DNA from: Romeriopsis navalis LEGE 11480
GTDB taxonomy: Bacteria > Cyanobacteriota > Cyanobacteriia > Leptolyngbyales > Leptolyngbyaceae
NCBI RefSeq assembly: GCF_015207035.1
Contig: NZ_JADEXQ010000005.1
Coordinates: 1 to 64,000, forward strand
Direction of reading: 5' to 3'
DNA: 64,000 bases
Below are positions 10,092-20,300 of the stretch, in pieces (position 1 is the stretch's first letter; each line of letters starts with the position of its first letter). Position numbers and translations under genes: made by a program. The notes beneath the pieces are model-generated. The model was not told the origin of the DNA. It saw nothing but the letters and a program-made list of their open reading frames with translations, and did no database searches.

Positions 10092-10940
10092 GGTGACTAG
10101 CGACGGTTGAACGGCTTGGCCATCCTGTGGATTGAGATAGAAATCAGAGAGCAAGTTGAACAGCTCACGATCGGGCGCATCCTGTGGCACGACCCCTTCC
10201 GGCATGGCCAAAATCTGGTCCGCAATATTCATGTAGAAATCGCAAACTGGCTCAAGCGCTGGATCGTCTTCGGCCAGCTCAAACATGGTTTTGCCCTTGA
10301 CCCGGGAAACCCGAATGTCTTCAATCAGCGGCAAGACTTCCAAAACCGGCATGGGCACGGATTCAACATACTTGTCGATCAGATCACGCTTGGATGTCCG
10401 GTTGCCAATCAACCCGGCCAGCCGCAAAGGGTGAGTCCGGGCTTTTTCCCGGACGGAAGCGGCAATCCGGTTTGCGGCGAATAATGCATCAAAGCCATTA
10501 TCCGTCACGATCAAACAGTAATCGGAATAATTCAGCGGTGCCGCGAACCCACCACAAACAACGTCGCCCAGGACGTCAAATAAGATCACATCGTATTCAT
10601 CGAAGGCATTCAATTCCCGTAGGAGCTTCACGGTTTCACCCACGACATAGCCACCACAGCCAGCACCGGCGGGTGGTCCACCGGCTTCGACGCAATGTAC
10701 GCCGCCATAGCCTTCATGGATCACATCTTCCGGCCAAATATCTTCGTAGTGAAAGCTCTTCTCTTGGAGCGTATCAATGATGGTCGGAATCAAATATCCC
10801 GTGAGCGTAAAAGTGCTGTCATGTTTTGGGTCACATCCGATTTGCAATACCTTCTTACCCCGACGGGCTAAGGCGACCGAAATGTTACAGCTGGTAGTGG
10901 ACTTGCCAATACCACCCTTGCCGTAAACAGAGAGTTTCAC
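10086..10940 (-). CDS. chlL: Light-independent protochlorophyllide reductase iron-sulfur ATP-binding protein
   Basis: A 284-residue NifH-like protein that forms a homodimer bridged by a [4Fe-4S] cluster and passes electrons, with ATP hydrolysis, to ChlN-ChlB. P-loop [10 protein letters not shown] spans residues 6-15. Cys95 (GAGCGGYV) and Cys129 ([10 protein letters not shown]) are the cluster ligands. Switch regions CDPKHDST and [10 protein letters not shown] are intact. Length is normal. It is the upstream gene of a leftward chlL-chlN pair with about 195 bases between them. It is divergent from a class V aminotransferase across a 429-base gap that must hold both promoters. Confidence 0.98.
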   Translation of the reverse strand: MKLSVYGKGGIGKSTTSCNISVALARRGKKVLQIGCDPKHDSTFTLTGYLIPTIIDTLQEKSFHYEDIWPEDVIHEGYGGVHCVEAGGPPAGAGCGGYVVGETVKLLRELNAFDEYDVILFDVLGDVVCGGFAAPLNYSDYCLIVTDNGFDALFAANRIAASVREKARTHPLRLAGLIGNRTSKRDLIDKYVESVPMPVLEVLPLIEDIRVSRVKGKTMFELAEDDPALEPVCDFYMNIADQILAMPEGVVPQDAPDRELFNLLSDFYLNPQDGQAVQPSLVTA

Positions 10941-11369
10941 GCGCAGTTCTCCTATCGTTGTTTTTGAAGCGAGATCGACATACCGGATATCAACTTGGCG
11001 ATCATCAGCCGTACTGGAGGGAGTAGAGGCGGAATGTGGCCAAGCATTTTGCCAAGCATCGAGTGGTGTAGAACATCCCTTTTGGAGTGAATGGAATTAC
11101 ACCCCCACAAGAAGCATTGTTGTCGAAGTCAGCAGGAAAAGGAACGACTATCAACAATGGTTTATGTTCCGACAAGATGGTTTACATTCCAGTGCTTGTT
11201 GCCTCATCGATCCTGTAGAAAATCGGAAATTTCAGGGGGTTTAAGACCCGGAAACCATATTCCTTATGCGATTGTGGAGTATGCCTTTGGTGAGCTGGAA
11301 GCGGCGTTACTTACCCGTAACAAAAATCCGAGGTTAGAAGCAAGTTGAGTCAATGCGAGGACACGCGAC
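10941..11369. other. Divergent promoter region between chlL and the aminotransferase
   Basis: 429 bases. It holds a direct repeat ATGGTTTA-N2-TTCC at 11157-11170 and 11177-11190, exactly 20 bases apart (two helical turns), which is the spacing expected for a pair of protein-binding sites. An 85-codon frame at 11091-11348 is rejected as a gene. No known operator was identified. Confidence 0.5.
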
Positions 11370-12518
11370 ATGGATGACAAATTAATGCTGATGATTCCGG
11401 GGCCAACTCCGGTTCCAGAACGTGTATTGCAGGCAATGGCCAAGCATCCGATCGGCCATCGTAGTGCCGACTTTAGTGCGATTTTTGCCGAGGTGACGGA
11501 AAACCTCAAATGGTTGCATCAAACAAAAAATGATTTGTTGATTCTCGCAGGCAGTGGCACAGCGGCGATGGAAGCGGGCATTATCAATTTTTTGAGTACT
11601 GGCGATAAGGTCTTGGTGGGGACAAACGGTAAGTTTGGTGAGCGTTGGGGTAAAGTCTGCGCCGCCTATAACCTGGATGTGCAGTACATTACCGCTGAAT
11701 GGGGTAAACCACTGGACCCCAACGAATTTAAGCAAGCCCTAGAAGCGGATACGGCCAAGGACATCAAAGCCGTGATCATTACCCATAGTGAAACTTCGAC
11801 GGGGGTAATTAATGATTTACCGACGATCAACCAGTATATTAAGGCTCACGGTGCTTTAAGTATTGTCGATACCGTGACCAGCCTCGGTGCTTGCAGTGTG
11901 CCGATCGATGAGTGGGGCTTAGACGTGGTGGCTTCGGGTTCCCAGAAAGGCTATATGATTCCGCCGGGATTGGGGTTTGTCTCCGTCAGTGAGAAAGCCT
12001 GGAAAGCCTACGAAACAGCGAACTTGCCGAAGTTCTATTTTGACCTGGGTCCCTATCGCAAAAATGCCGCGAAGAATACGACGCCATTTACCCCGGCGAT
12101 TAATCTAATCTTTGCGCTGCATGCGGCCCTGGGCATGATGAAGCAAGAAGGCTTAGAGACCTTGTTTGCGCGGCACGATCGGCTCCGGAGTGCAACCCGA
12201 GCGGCGGTTAAAGCGATGGGGCTACCATTGTTTGGCCCGGATGAATGCGCTAGCCCAGCGGTCACGGCGGTCATGCCAACGGGGGTTGAAGCGGAAAAAA
12301 TCCGTTCAATCATGCGGAAGAAATTTGATATTGCTTTGGCCGGTGGTCAGGATTCCCTCAAGGGCAAGATCTTCCGGATTGGGCATTTGGGGTTTGTCAC
12401 CGATCGGGATCTGCTGACGGCGATCGCGGCGCTGGAAGCAACGTTGCAGGAACTGGGGCATACGGGTGCCACACCGGGTGCGGGAGTCGCAGCGGCGGGT
12501 GAAGTGTTGAATCGTTAG
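11370..12518 (+). CDS. Alanine--glyoxylate / serine--pyruvate aminotransferase (class V)
   Basis: A 382-residue PLP-dependent enzyme of fold type I, class V. The N-terminal LMLMIPGPTPVPERVL and HRSADF are typical of serine-glyoxylate/alanine-glyoxylate aminotransferases. The PLP lysine is in SGSQKGYMIPPG (near residue 192), preceded by DTVTSLGA, which carries the aspartate that contacts the PLP ring nitrogen. IFRIGHLGFVTDRDLL near the C-terminus is the conserved substrate-carboxylate region. In cyanobacteria this enzyme disposes of glyoxylate from photorespiration by making glycine, which fits a RuBisCO-based organism. GAGG lies about 12 bases before the ATG. Serine, alanine or aspartate as preferred donor cannot be told from sequence. 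Confidence 0.92.
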   Translation: MDDKLMLMIPGPTPVPERVLQAMAKHPIGHRSADFSAIFAEVTENLKWLHQTKNDLLILAGSGTAAMEAGIINFLSTGDKVLVGTNGKFGERWGKVCAAYNLDVQYITAEWGKPLDPNEFKQALEADTAKDIKAVIITHSETSTGVINDLPTINQYIKAHGALSIVDTVTSLGACSVPIDEWGLDVVASGSQKGYMIPPGLGFVSVSEKAWKAYETANLPKFYFDLGPYRKNAAKNTTPFTPAINLIFALHAALGMMKQEGLETLFARHDRLRSATRAAVKAMGLPLFGPDECASPAVTAVMPTGVEAEKIRSIMRKKFDIALAGGQDSLKGKIFRIGHLGFVTDRDLLTAIAALEATLQELGHTGATPGAGVAAAGEVLNR

Positions 12519-12528
12519 GTAGATTGGG

Positions 12529-12576
12529 GCTTAAACTTGCTAGGACGAATAGTCCAAACTCCTGGCAAGTTTAAGC
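12529..12576. repeat. Nested perfect inverted repeat after the aminotransferase gene
   Basis: GCTTAAACTTGC (12529-12540) is the exact reverse complement of GCAAGTTTAAGC (12565-12576); inside it GGAC-GAATA-GTCC (12543-12555) forms a second hairpin. It begins 10 bases after the stop codon. There is no T-run, so it would be an atypical terminator, or a 3'-end protecting structure for the aminotransferase mRNA. Confidence 0.7.
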
Positions 12577-13010
12577 TGATCCCAAAAACATTACGGAGTT
12601 TTACCGCGAACATCACGGCATGTAAATTACTGCAACCCTTCTGCAAAAAATGCCCCATGTCAAAATCCGGCTTGTTAGTCTACATACATGGCACGAAAGG
12701 GGCTGAAACCTCCTTCTCCAAGGCCGATTAATAGCGCGTGTCATCTTGCTTTAGTCGGGTTATCAGTTTTTCAATCAATCATTCCTTCGAACGCATTTCG
12801 TTGGCTCTGGGAATTGGTTTCGTTGTTCAAAGTTTTGAGTCTTCTCCAATCGGAACCTCACTTCACCCATCTAACACCACAGTCTGAATCGACTGAGCGG
12901 GTTGGAATATCGGGAGAGATTGATAATTAGTTTGTCCAGGCAACAGTTAGTTAGTTGAAACCCCAATAATGGGTTGATTTAACCAGATTAAAATCGAACA
13001 GTTGATTGGC
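12577..13010. other. Gene-free stretch between the aminotransferase and nadA
   Basis: About 430 bases with no gene I can support. Frames at 12537-12731 and 12688-12930 translate to sequence without recognisable domains. It may be a decayed gene, but no family can be assigned. Confidence 0.4.
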
Positions 13011-13044
13011 AAGGGCCGAGGTTTATATATAAACCTCGGCCCTT
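13011..13044 (-). terminator. 34-base perfect palindrome after nadA
   Basis: Positions 13011-13027 are the exact reverse complement of 13028-13044, so the whole 34 bases are a perfect palindrome (AAGGGCCGAGGTTTATA and its complement). It begins 28 bases past the nadA stop and would give an unusually stable hairpin in either direction. No long T-run follows on the nadA side, so termination is probable but not certain. Confidence 0.6.
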
Positions 13045-13072
13045 GAGCTGTGATTGTGGGTAACGTTGCGGC

Positions 13073-14044
13073 CTAAATGCTCATTTCCAACATGCGTTGC
13101 ATTGGTTTGAGTGCTGCTACGCGCGTTGCTTCTGGCATTGTGATTTCTGGTGTCTGATGTTTCATCGCCAGATATAACTTTTCCATCGTATTCAGCCGCA
13201 TGTGGGGGCATTCGTTGCAGGCACAATTACTGGTCGGTGGTGCGGGAATTAATTCCTTATCTGGCACGGCTTTCTTCATTTGGTGGAGAATGCCGGATTC
13301 AGTCACGACGATGAATTGTTGTTTGGGGCTTTGTTGACAATATTTAAGTAGGGCGGTGGTGGAACCGATAAAGTCGGCATGACGTAGGACGGGCGGTTCA
13401 CATTCTGGGTGAGCAATCACTTCGGCTGCCGGGTGTTGCATTTTTAGATCAATTAGCTTGCGTTCGGAGAAAATCTCGTGAACCATACAGCTGCCTTCCC
13501 ACAAGCGCATGTCGCGACCGGATTGCTCCATGACATAGCGACCGAGGTTTTTGTCGGGGGCAAAAATGATTGGTTGGTCGGCGGGAATCTGTTGCACAAT
13601 TTTGACGGCATTGGCACTGGTACAGATGATGTCACTCATCGCTTTGATTTCAGCCGTGCAATTTATGTAGGAAATCACCAAATGGTCAGGATGCTGCCGC
13701 TTGAAGTCCGCAAATGCCTCCGGTGGGCAGCTATCCGCTAGCGAGCAACCCGCATCGAGGTCGGGTAAAAGCACTAATTTGTGGGGATTGAGAATTTTTG
13801 CGGTTTCGGCCATGAAGTGGACGCCAGCGAAGACGATGACATCAGCATCGGTCTCGGCTGCCTGCTGTGACAGGCCAAGGGAATCGCCTAGGTAGTCAGC
13901 AATATCTTGAATGTCAGGGTCTTGATAATAGTGAGCCAAGATCACCGCATTCAGCTCTTTTTTCAATGCCTCGATCGCCCCAAACAGATCCTGGGGGATG
14001 TCTGCTTTTGGATCAGTGGTAGGTACAGCAAAAGATGTAAACAC
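13073..14044 (-). CDS. nadA: Quinolinate synthase A
   Basis: A 323-residue [4Fe-4S] enzyme that condenses iminoaspartate with dihydroxyacetone phosphate to quinolinate, the first committed unit of NAD synthesis. Motifs seen: [59 protein letters not shown], and the C-terminal CNECPHM; the cysteines in DAGCS, EGSCM and NECPH are the cluster ligands. The start is set at GTG 14044 because AGGAG lies ten bases upstream and homologues begin near here; an in-frame ATG at 14104 would add 20 residues. nadB and nadC are not adjacent. Confidence 0.95.
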   Translation of the reverse strand: MFTSFAVPTTDPKADIPQDLFGAIEALKKELNAVILAHYYQDPDIQDIADYLGDSLGLSQQAAETDADVIVFAGVHFMAETAKILNPHKLVLLPDLDAGCSLADSCPPEAFADFKRQHPDHLVISYINCTAEIKAMSDIICTSANAVKIVQQIPADQPIIFAPDKNLGRYVMEQSGRDMRLWEGSCMVHEIFSERKLIDLKMQHPAAEVIAHPECEPPVLRHADFIGSTTALLKYCQQSPKQQFIVVTESGILHQMKKAVPDKELIPAPPTSNCACNECPHMRLNTMEKLYLAMKHQTPEITMPEATRVAALKPMQRMLEMSI

Positions 14045-14298
14045 GGCAGAATGGCTCCTCAAGCGGAAAATCGTTGATGAATCATTTATAGTATAATCCA
14101 CCAAAATAAAACTTGCTAGTTTTGGCGGATATTACAAGATGAGTTGGCCTATTATCCGTTATTTTGGGTGAGTTTGTCTGCCGATCGGATTTTTTGCGGT
14201 GGTGAAGCAGTTTTGGCTTGGTTGGCCGGGAAGTCTGGCAACCGTACTGTAAACAATCGTATTAAAATGAGAAATCTTTTCTTTCCCCTGCAATTCCC

Positions 14299-16725
14299 TT
14301 GATTCAAACTGAGACGCTCACATTGCTGGAATGGCCGCGCCTGTGTCAGCACCTTTCGACGTTTGCGGCCACGAAGTTGGGTGTGGCCGCGGCGCAGAGC
14401 TTGGCTTTGCCGGTGCAGCGTCAAGAGACTGAACAATTGTTGTGCCAAACCAAGGAGGTCTATGAGCTGGAAAACCGGCTGAATATTACGCTGCAATTTG
14501 ACGGGATTCAGGATATTCGGGATGCGCTGGCACGGGCGGATTTGCAGGGAATCTTGGCAGGAGTTGATTTGTTGGAAGTGGCAACGACGTTAGCGGGTGC
14601 GCGTCAGTTACGCCGGACGATCGATGATCAAGAAGATGGTGAAGTGCCGACATTGCTGATGTTGGTCGAGGAACTGCGGACTTATCCCGACTTAGAAAAA
14701 GAAATTTATCGTTGTATTGATGATCGAGGTCGAGTCACAGATCGGGCCAACCCAAAATTACTCGGGATTCGGGAAAAGCAGCGGACGACGCGGGACCAAA
14801 TTTATAGCAAATTGCAAAAGATGCTGAGTCGCAATAGTAATGCGGTGCAGGAAGCCGTGATTACGCAGCGGGATGGTCGCTATGTGATTCCGATTAAGGC
14901 GACGCACAAAGATTTAGTGCCGGGGATTGTGCATGACACATCGACGACGGGAGCGACGTTGTATGTGGAGCCACAATCAACCGTTGGGGCAAATAACCAA
15001 ATGCGACAACTGTTGCGTCAGGAGCAGGCGGAGGAGGAAGCGATTCGGCGACAGTTGACGGAGCAAATTGCGGCGGTCGGGTTGGATTTATTGCGACTGG
15101 TTGATATCTGTACGGTGCTGGATTTTGCAACGGCGCGGGCGCGTTATGGCTATTGGTTGGGGGCAAATCCGCCGCGGTTTGTGGATTGGTCGGGGGCAAA
15201 CTCGCGGCCGGTGGACGAATCAGCACCGAGTTTACCCACTGAAAAAATTGTTTTACGCCAACTGCGTCATCCCTTGCTGGTGTGGCAGCAATTGCAAGAA
15301 GCGGGACAGGCGGTGGTGCCGATCGACCTGACGATTCAGCCACAGATTCGGGTGGTGGCGATCACAGGGCCAAATACCGGCGGCAAGACTGTAACCCTGA
15401 AGACCTTGGGCTTAGCGGTGCTGATGGCGAAGGTGGGCATGTTTGTCCCGGCGCGGGAACCGGTTGAATTACCTTGGTTTGAGCAAGTATTGACGGATAT
15501 TGGGGATGAGCAATCGTTAGAGCAAAGTCTGTCCACCTTCTCCGGACATATTCGCCGGATTGGACGTATTTTGGAGGCCCTAGAGCAGACGTCGAATTCG
15601 CTGGTGTTACTGGATGAAGTGGGAGCGGGGACTGATCCTTCGGAGGGGAGTGCGTTGGCGATCGCCCTCTTGCAAGAACTGGCGGATAAAGCGGTTTTAT
15701 CCATTGCAACGACGCACTTTGGTGAACTGAAGGCGTTGAAATATCAAGATGCCCGATTTGAAAATGCGTCGGTTGAATTTGATGATGTGTCACTGTCGCC
15801 CACCTACAAATTGTTGTGGGGAATTCCCGGACGATCGAATGCGTTAGCAATTGCCCGACGTTTAGGACTGAAGCCGGATGTCATTGAGCAGGCACAAAAG
15901 TATGTTGGTGGAAAGCGTGAAGACTTGAATCAAGTTATTGCCGGATTGGAAACGCAGCGCCGGGAACAGGCGGAGAAGTCAGCGGAAGCCGATCGCTTGA
16001 TCAAGCAAGCCGAGTTTCTCTATGAGCAGGTCTCGCGTAAAGCCGATAAATTACGCGATCAAGAACGCCATCTCAAGGCCCAACAGGAAGAAGCGGTGCA
16101 GGCAGAAATTGGCCAGGCAAAGTCCGAAATTGCCAAGGTGATTCGGACTTTGCAACGGGGTAAGGTGAGTGGCCAAGATGCGCAGCAAGCAACGGCGAAG
16201 GTTGATCAGCTGGCGGGTAAATATTTGCCTTCACAACAGAAGAAAGCCAAACCGAAACCCGGTTTTCGGCCTCAAGTTGGCGATCGGGTGCGGATTCCAC
16301 GTCTGGGGCAAAAAGGTGAGGTATTGTCGATTGCGGCCGATGGGGATACCTTGGCGGTGCGATTTGGTTTGATGAAGATGACCGTTGGGATGGACGAAAT
16401 CGAGTCGCTTCAAGGCGAAAAAGTGCAGAAACCTGAGCGTTCGATGCCAAAGACGCCTGTACCACCACCGGCGCCGACGCCTTTGATTAAAACCAGCCAA
16501 AATACGATTGATATTCGGGGCAGTCGGGTGATGGATGCGGAAGTGACGCTCGATCAGGCGATTGCGACGGGCGATCGCGCGATTTGGATTATTCATGGCC
16601 ATGGCACTGGGAAGCTGCGCCACGGCGTGCATGAATTCCTGAAGCAGCATGGTCGGGTGACGCGGTTTGAAGCAGCGGCGAAAGAAGACGGTGGGTCGGG
16701 TGTGACAATTGCCCATCTTTGCTAG
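14299..16725 (+). CDS. mutS2: MutS2-family endonuclease/ATPase
   Basis: An 808-residue MutS2 protein. It lacks the MutS mismatch-recognition domain and starts directly with the clamp/core (LTLLEWPRLCQHLSTFA). The ATPase domain has Walker A GPNTGGKTVTLKTLG near residue 357, SLVLLDEVGAGTDPSEGSALA as Walker B, and TTHFGELK. A long charged coiled coil (about residues 525-640) precedes a basic linker and a C-terminal Smr nuclease domain (about 735-808) with IDIRGSR and IIHGHGTGKLR. Family members suppress recombination or rescue collided ribosomes. The start is TTG at 14299; no in-frame ATG fits better. It stands alone and is divergent from nadA. Confidence 0.95.
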   Translation: MIQTETLTLLEWPRLCQHLSTFAATKLGVAAAQSLALPVQRQETEQLLCQTKEVYELENRLNITLQFDGIQDIRDALARADLQGILAGVDLLEVATTLAGARQLRRTIDDQEDGEVPTLLMLVEELRTYPDLEKEIYRCIDDRGRVTDRANPKLLGIREKQRTTRDQIYSKLQKMLSRNSNAVQEAVITQRDGRYVIPIKATHKDLVPGIVHDTSTTGATLYVEPQSTVGANNQMRQLLRQEQAEEEAIRRQLTEQIAAVGLDLLRLVDICTVLDFATARARYGYWLGANPPRFVDWSGANSRPVDESAPSLPTEKIVLRQLRHPLLVWQQLQEAGQAVVPIDLTIQPQIRVVAITGPNTGGKTVTLKTLGLAVLMAKVGMFVPAREPVELPWFEQVLTDIGDEQSLEQSLSTFSGHIRRIGRILEALEQTSNSLVLLDEVGAGTDPSEGSALAIALLQELADKAVLSIATTHFGELKALKYQDARFENASVEFDDVSLSPTYKLLWGIPGRSNALAIARRLGLKPDVIEQAQKYVGGKREDLNQVIAGLETQRREQAEKSAEADRLIKQAEFLYEQVSRKADKLRDQERHLKAQQEEAVQAEIGQAKSEIAKVIRTLQRGKVSGQDAQQATAKVDQLAGKYLPSQQKKAKPKPGFRPQVGDRVRIPRLGQKGEVLSIAADGDTLAVRFGLMKMTVGMDEIESLQGEKVQKPERSMPKTPVPPPAPTPLIKTSQNTIDIRGSRVMDAEVTLDQAIATGDRAIWIIHGHGTGKLRHGVHEFLKQHGRVTRFEAAAKEDGGSGVTIAHLC

Positions 16726-17361
16726 CGCTTGATCCAGAGGCCGGCGATCGATTGGCTGATTGACTACTCTGTGCGATCACTGCATAAGTCGGTCACTGGT
16801 ATCCATAGATAACCTCCAAAGTTTGTGGATGCTGGGTTTAAATTAAGTGGCCGAAGAATTTGATTGAGGAATAAGCGGGAAATATTTTCCTTCTTTAGAT
16901 ATTCTTCAAGCCTCTATCAAGTTTCCGTGAATCCCCTTAGATCAACGGGTCGCTGGTGCTAACTTAGGATGACGCACCGGACAGGAATTGCGCATTTTCT
17001 TGCAGCATCCTGTTGGTCTTTAGTCAAAATGTCGAATGTGATAAATATCACAAAAATGTATTTTTTGAATACTGGATTTAACGCTAAAAGCAGTTGAATT
17101 TGTTCAAATAGTCGACATATTTTTGTTTGTGATAGCTCGTTGAATATTTCTGATTAAGTTGTGTCCCTTGGTTCAGAAATATCGTCATAAGCCAATTAGC
17201 TGTGAATTCGCCCGGGGAATTGTGGCTGTCGGTTTGTTGTTTGAGGAAGTGCCTCCAGCAAGGCATCACGACATTTTACGAGGGATTCTATTTATCCGTT
17301 TGATCGGTGGAATCCAATTAAGCAAACTTTTTATTGAATTTAGGCCCGAGGCAAATCAGGA
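16726..17361. other. Long upstream region of the multidomain lectin protein
   Basis: 636 bases without a supported gene. It contains a CRP-type palindrome at 17037-17052. AT-rich sequence around 17040-17160 is consistent with promoter DNA. The 85-codon frame 17159-17416 runs into the next gene out of frame and is rejected. Confidence 0.6.
17037..17052. promoter_or_regulatory. CRP-family binding site
   Basis: TGTGATAAATATCACA has perfect TGTGA-N6-TCACA arms, the consensus of cAMP receptor proteins including cyanobacterial SyCRP1. It is centred about 317 bases upstream of the large multidomain gene, with AT-rich sequence downstream suitable for a promoter. Regulation is inferred; no transcription start is known. 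Confidence 0.6.
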
Positions 17362-20300
17362 ATGCAAAAAACAGTGGATCGACTTATTTGTTTGGATGCC
17401 AATCTGTCGGAATTAGAAGTATTGCGTCAGGGGGCGATCGCTAATTCGAAAATTGTAGAACTTACAGTTGAGTACGATGGGTTCAGCCAAATTGCTGAGT
17501 CTTTAGCGGGATTGTTTCACCAAACAGGTGAGTTGGTGCGGGAACTGCATATTGTTTCCCATGGTGCGCCGGGGGCGTTGCATTTAGCCAGTGCGACGAT
17601 CGATGCTGCGGCATTGCATCAATATGCTGCTGTCTTTGCTACCTGGAATTTATATCTAGACCCGAATGCCGCTGTTTATTTGTATGGCTGCGAGGTTGCG
17701 GCGGGTGCGATAGGGCGGATGTTTGTGCAGCAGCTGAGCCAAGCCTTAGGGCGGGGTGTTGCCGCATCGGAAACCTTGACTGGTGCGACGACGCAGGGCG
17801 GCGACTGGGATTTGGCGGTGCGAGTCGGTCAAGTGCCTCAGCAGCTAGCGTTTACGACCATGATGCAGCAGCGTTATGCCGGCATCCTGAATAATCCGGT
17901 CTTTGCGTTCGATAACCTGGGGGCGATCGGCAGTGGCACGGACCTGTTGTATCGCAATGGTGATGCGGCGGTGACGGGTGATGCGCTCAAGCTGACTTCG
18001 AACCAGACGTTTCAGCGTGCTAGTAGCTATTTAGTGACGCCAGTTGAAATCGATGCGCGGGTTTCATTTAGCACGAGCTTCGAGTTTCAATTGGGTGGTA
18101 CAGCGGGCACGAATGGCTCCGATGGTTTTACCTTTGTGTTGCAAAACTCCGATGCTGGCGTCCAAGCGCTGGGCCTCGCTGGCGGTAACGTTGGTTATGG
18201 TGGCCTGGGCGGGAAGAGTCTCGCGATTAAATTCGATACCTATGAAAATCAGGGGATTGACCTGGGTAATAACAGCGTATCGATCGTCCGTGATGGCTCA
18301 GTTTTGTCTTATGTCGCAGCGGCGGTGGCGCCGGTTGATTTGAATGATGGTCAAGTCCATACGGCCTGGATTGATTACAACGGCCTGACGGATCAGTTGG
18401 ATGTGTATGTGGGCAATGGTGCAAAGCCCGGACAAGCACTGTTATCGGCTGACATCGATCTTTTAGATGTCGTGGGTAATCAGGCTTACATTGGGTTTAC
18501 GGGGGGGAGCGGCTCAATCGAGTCGGAACAGGAAATTCGGAGCTGGTCGTTTGCGGCGGAAGCCGTGAGTGTGTTGACGGGCAGTGTGCCACCGGCTGTG
18601 CCCGTAGCACAGGTGGACTTGGCGGATGTGAGTTCTGACCTGATTAGCTTTAATGGTTCGACCAGTCGTCGAGCTGGCTCGTTAGAACTGACTCCAGATG
18701 GGATTCAGCGTCGTGGGAGTGCCTTCTATACGACGCCGATCCAGGTGAACGACAACACGGGTTTTAAGACGCAGTTCAATTTTCAATTGGATGGCGGCTC
18801 GGGAACTGCTGGTTCGGATGGATTTACCTTTACACTGCAGAACTCTAACGCCGGCTCACGGGCGATCGGCGCAGTTGGCGGTAATGTCGGATTTGGGGGA
18901 ATTGAAAAGAGTCTCGCGATTAAGTTTGATACCTATCAAAATACCAATACCGATGACCCATCGGATAATAGTGTCTCGATTTTGCGGGATGGTAATGTGC
19001 TCGCCGCACTCAAGGATGCGCAAGGTAATCCATTGGCGGTGACGGTGCCATTTGATCTTAACAATGGCCAACAATATAGTGCTTGGGTCGAATACGATGG
19101 TGCGACCAATCAGCTCACGGTCTTTTTGTCTGGTGGTACGGAGCAGCCAGACACCGCAATTCTGACGGCGATTGTGGATTTGGCGGCGATTGTGGGCGAC
19201 GAAGCCTATATTGGCTTTACCGCTGGCACTGGAGCCGTCGCAAACCGTCAAACGATCACGGGGTGGAAATTTGAGACAGATACCCAAATCGGTGATGGCG
19301 ATGGTTTGCGGGGTGAGTATTTTGATAATGCGGACTTTACCAACTTGCGATTAGTGCGGATCGATCCGACCGTCGATTATGATTGGGTGCTCGGTTCGCC
19401 GGAACCGGATATTGCCCCCGATACGTTCTCTGTGCGTTGGACTGGCCAAGTGCAGGCGTTGTATAACGAGGAATATACGTTCTTCACAACGACTGATGAT
19501 GGCGCTCGATTGACGGTGAATGGTGAAGTCTTAATTAATCAATTGGTTGATCAGGCGGCAACTGAACGATCGGGCAAGATCACGCTAGAAGCGGGTCAGA
19601 AGTATGACATCGTTCTGGAATATTTTGATAATGCAGAAGATGCGTCGGCGCAGTTGGCTTGGTCGAGTGGCACCCAGTTGAAGGAAATTATTCCGCAGTC
19701 GCAGTTATTTACAACGCCATACAACCCCGGCACGATTTTGATGGGCAGTGAGCCGATTACGGTGCAGGAAGATGCGGGCTTTGTGCAGGTGCGCTTTGAC
19801 CGTGTCGATGGTAGTGACGGATATGCGACGGTTAACTACAACACGGTCGATGTGACGGCCTTGGGTGGCGAGGACTTTGTGGAAGTTGCGGCGAACGTCA
19901 CCTTCGCGCCGGGTGAAACTTCCAAGACCGTCAATATCGCCATCAGTGATGATAATGCGATTGAAACGACCGAACAATTTGGGGTCGCCCTGGGCCAGAC
20001 TTCTGGTGCCGATCTGGGGGCGCGGCGGACCGTCGGCATCACCATTTTGGATGATGATAGCGGTGTGGCGGTATTCGACTTGAGTCGGAATACCTATACC
20101 GTGGATGAGGATGCTGGTGTTGCGGTGATTACGGTACAGCGATCCGGGGATACGACGATTGCCGCCACGGTTAACTATGCGACAACCGCGGGTTCGGCGA
20201 CGGAGGGAGGTGATTTCACCGCGACAACGGGCACGTTGAACTTTGCGGCGAATGAGTTAACCAAGACCTTTGTGGTGAATATCACCGATGATGGCACAAC

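Noticed and set aside
11091-11348. 85-codon frame upstream of the aminotransferase
   Set aside because: No domain, no good ribosome-binding site, and it fills a divergent promoter region.
12537-12930. Two open frames after the aminotransferase gene
   Set aside because: Translations look random, the first starts inside a perfect inverted repeat, and no family match is apparent.
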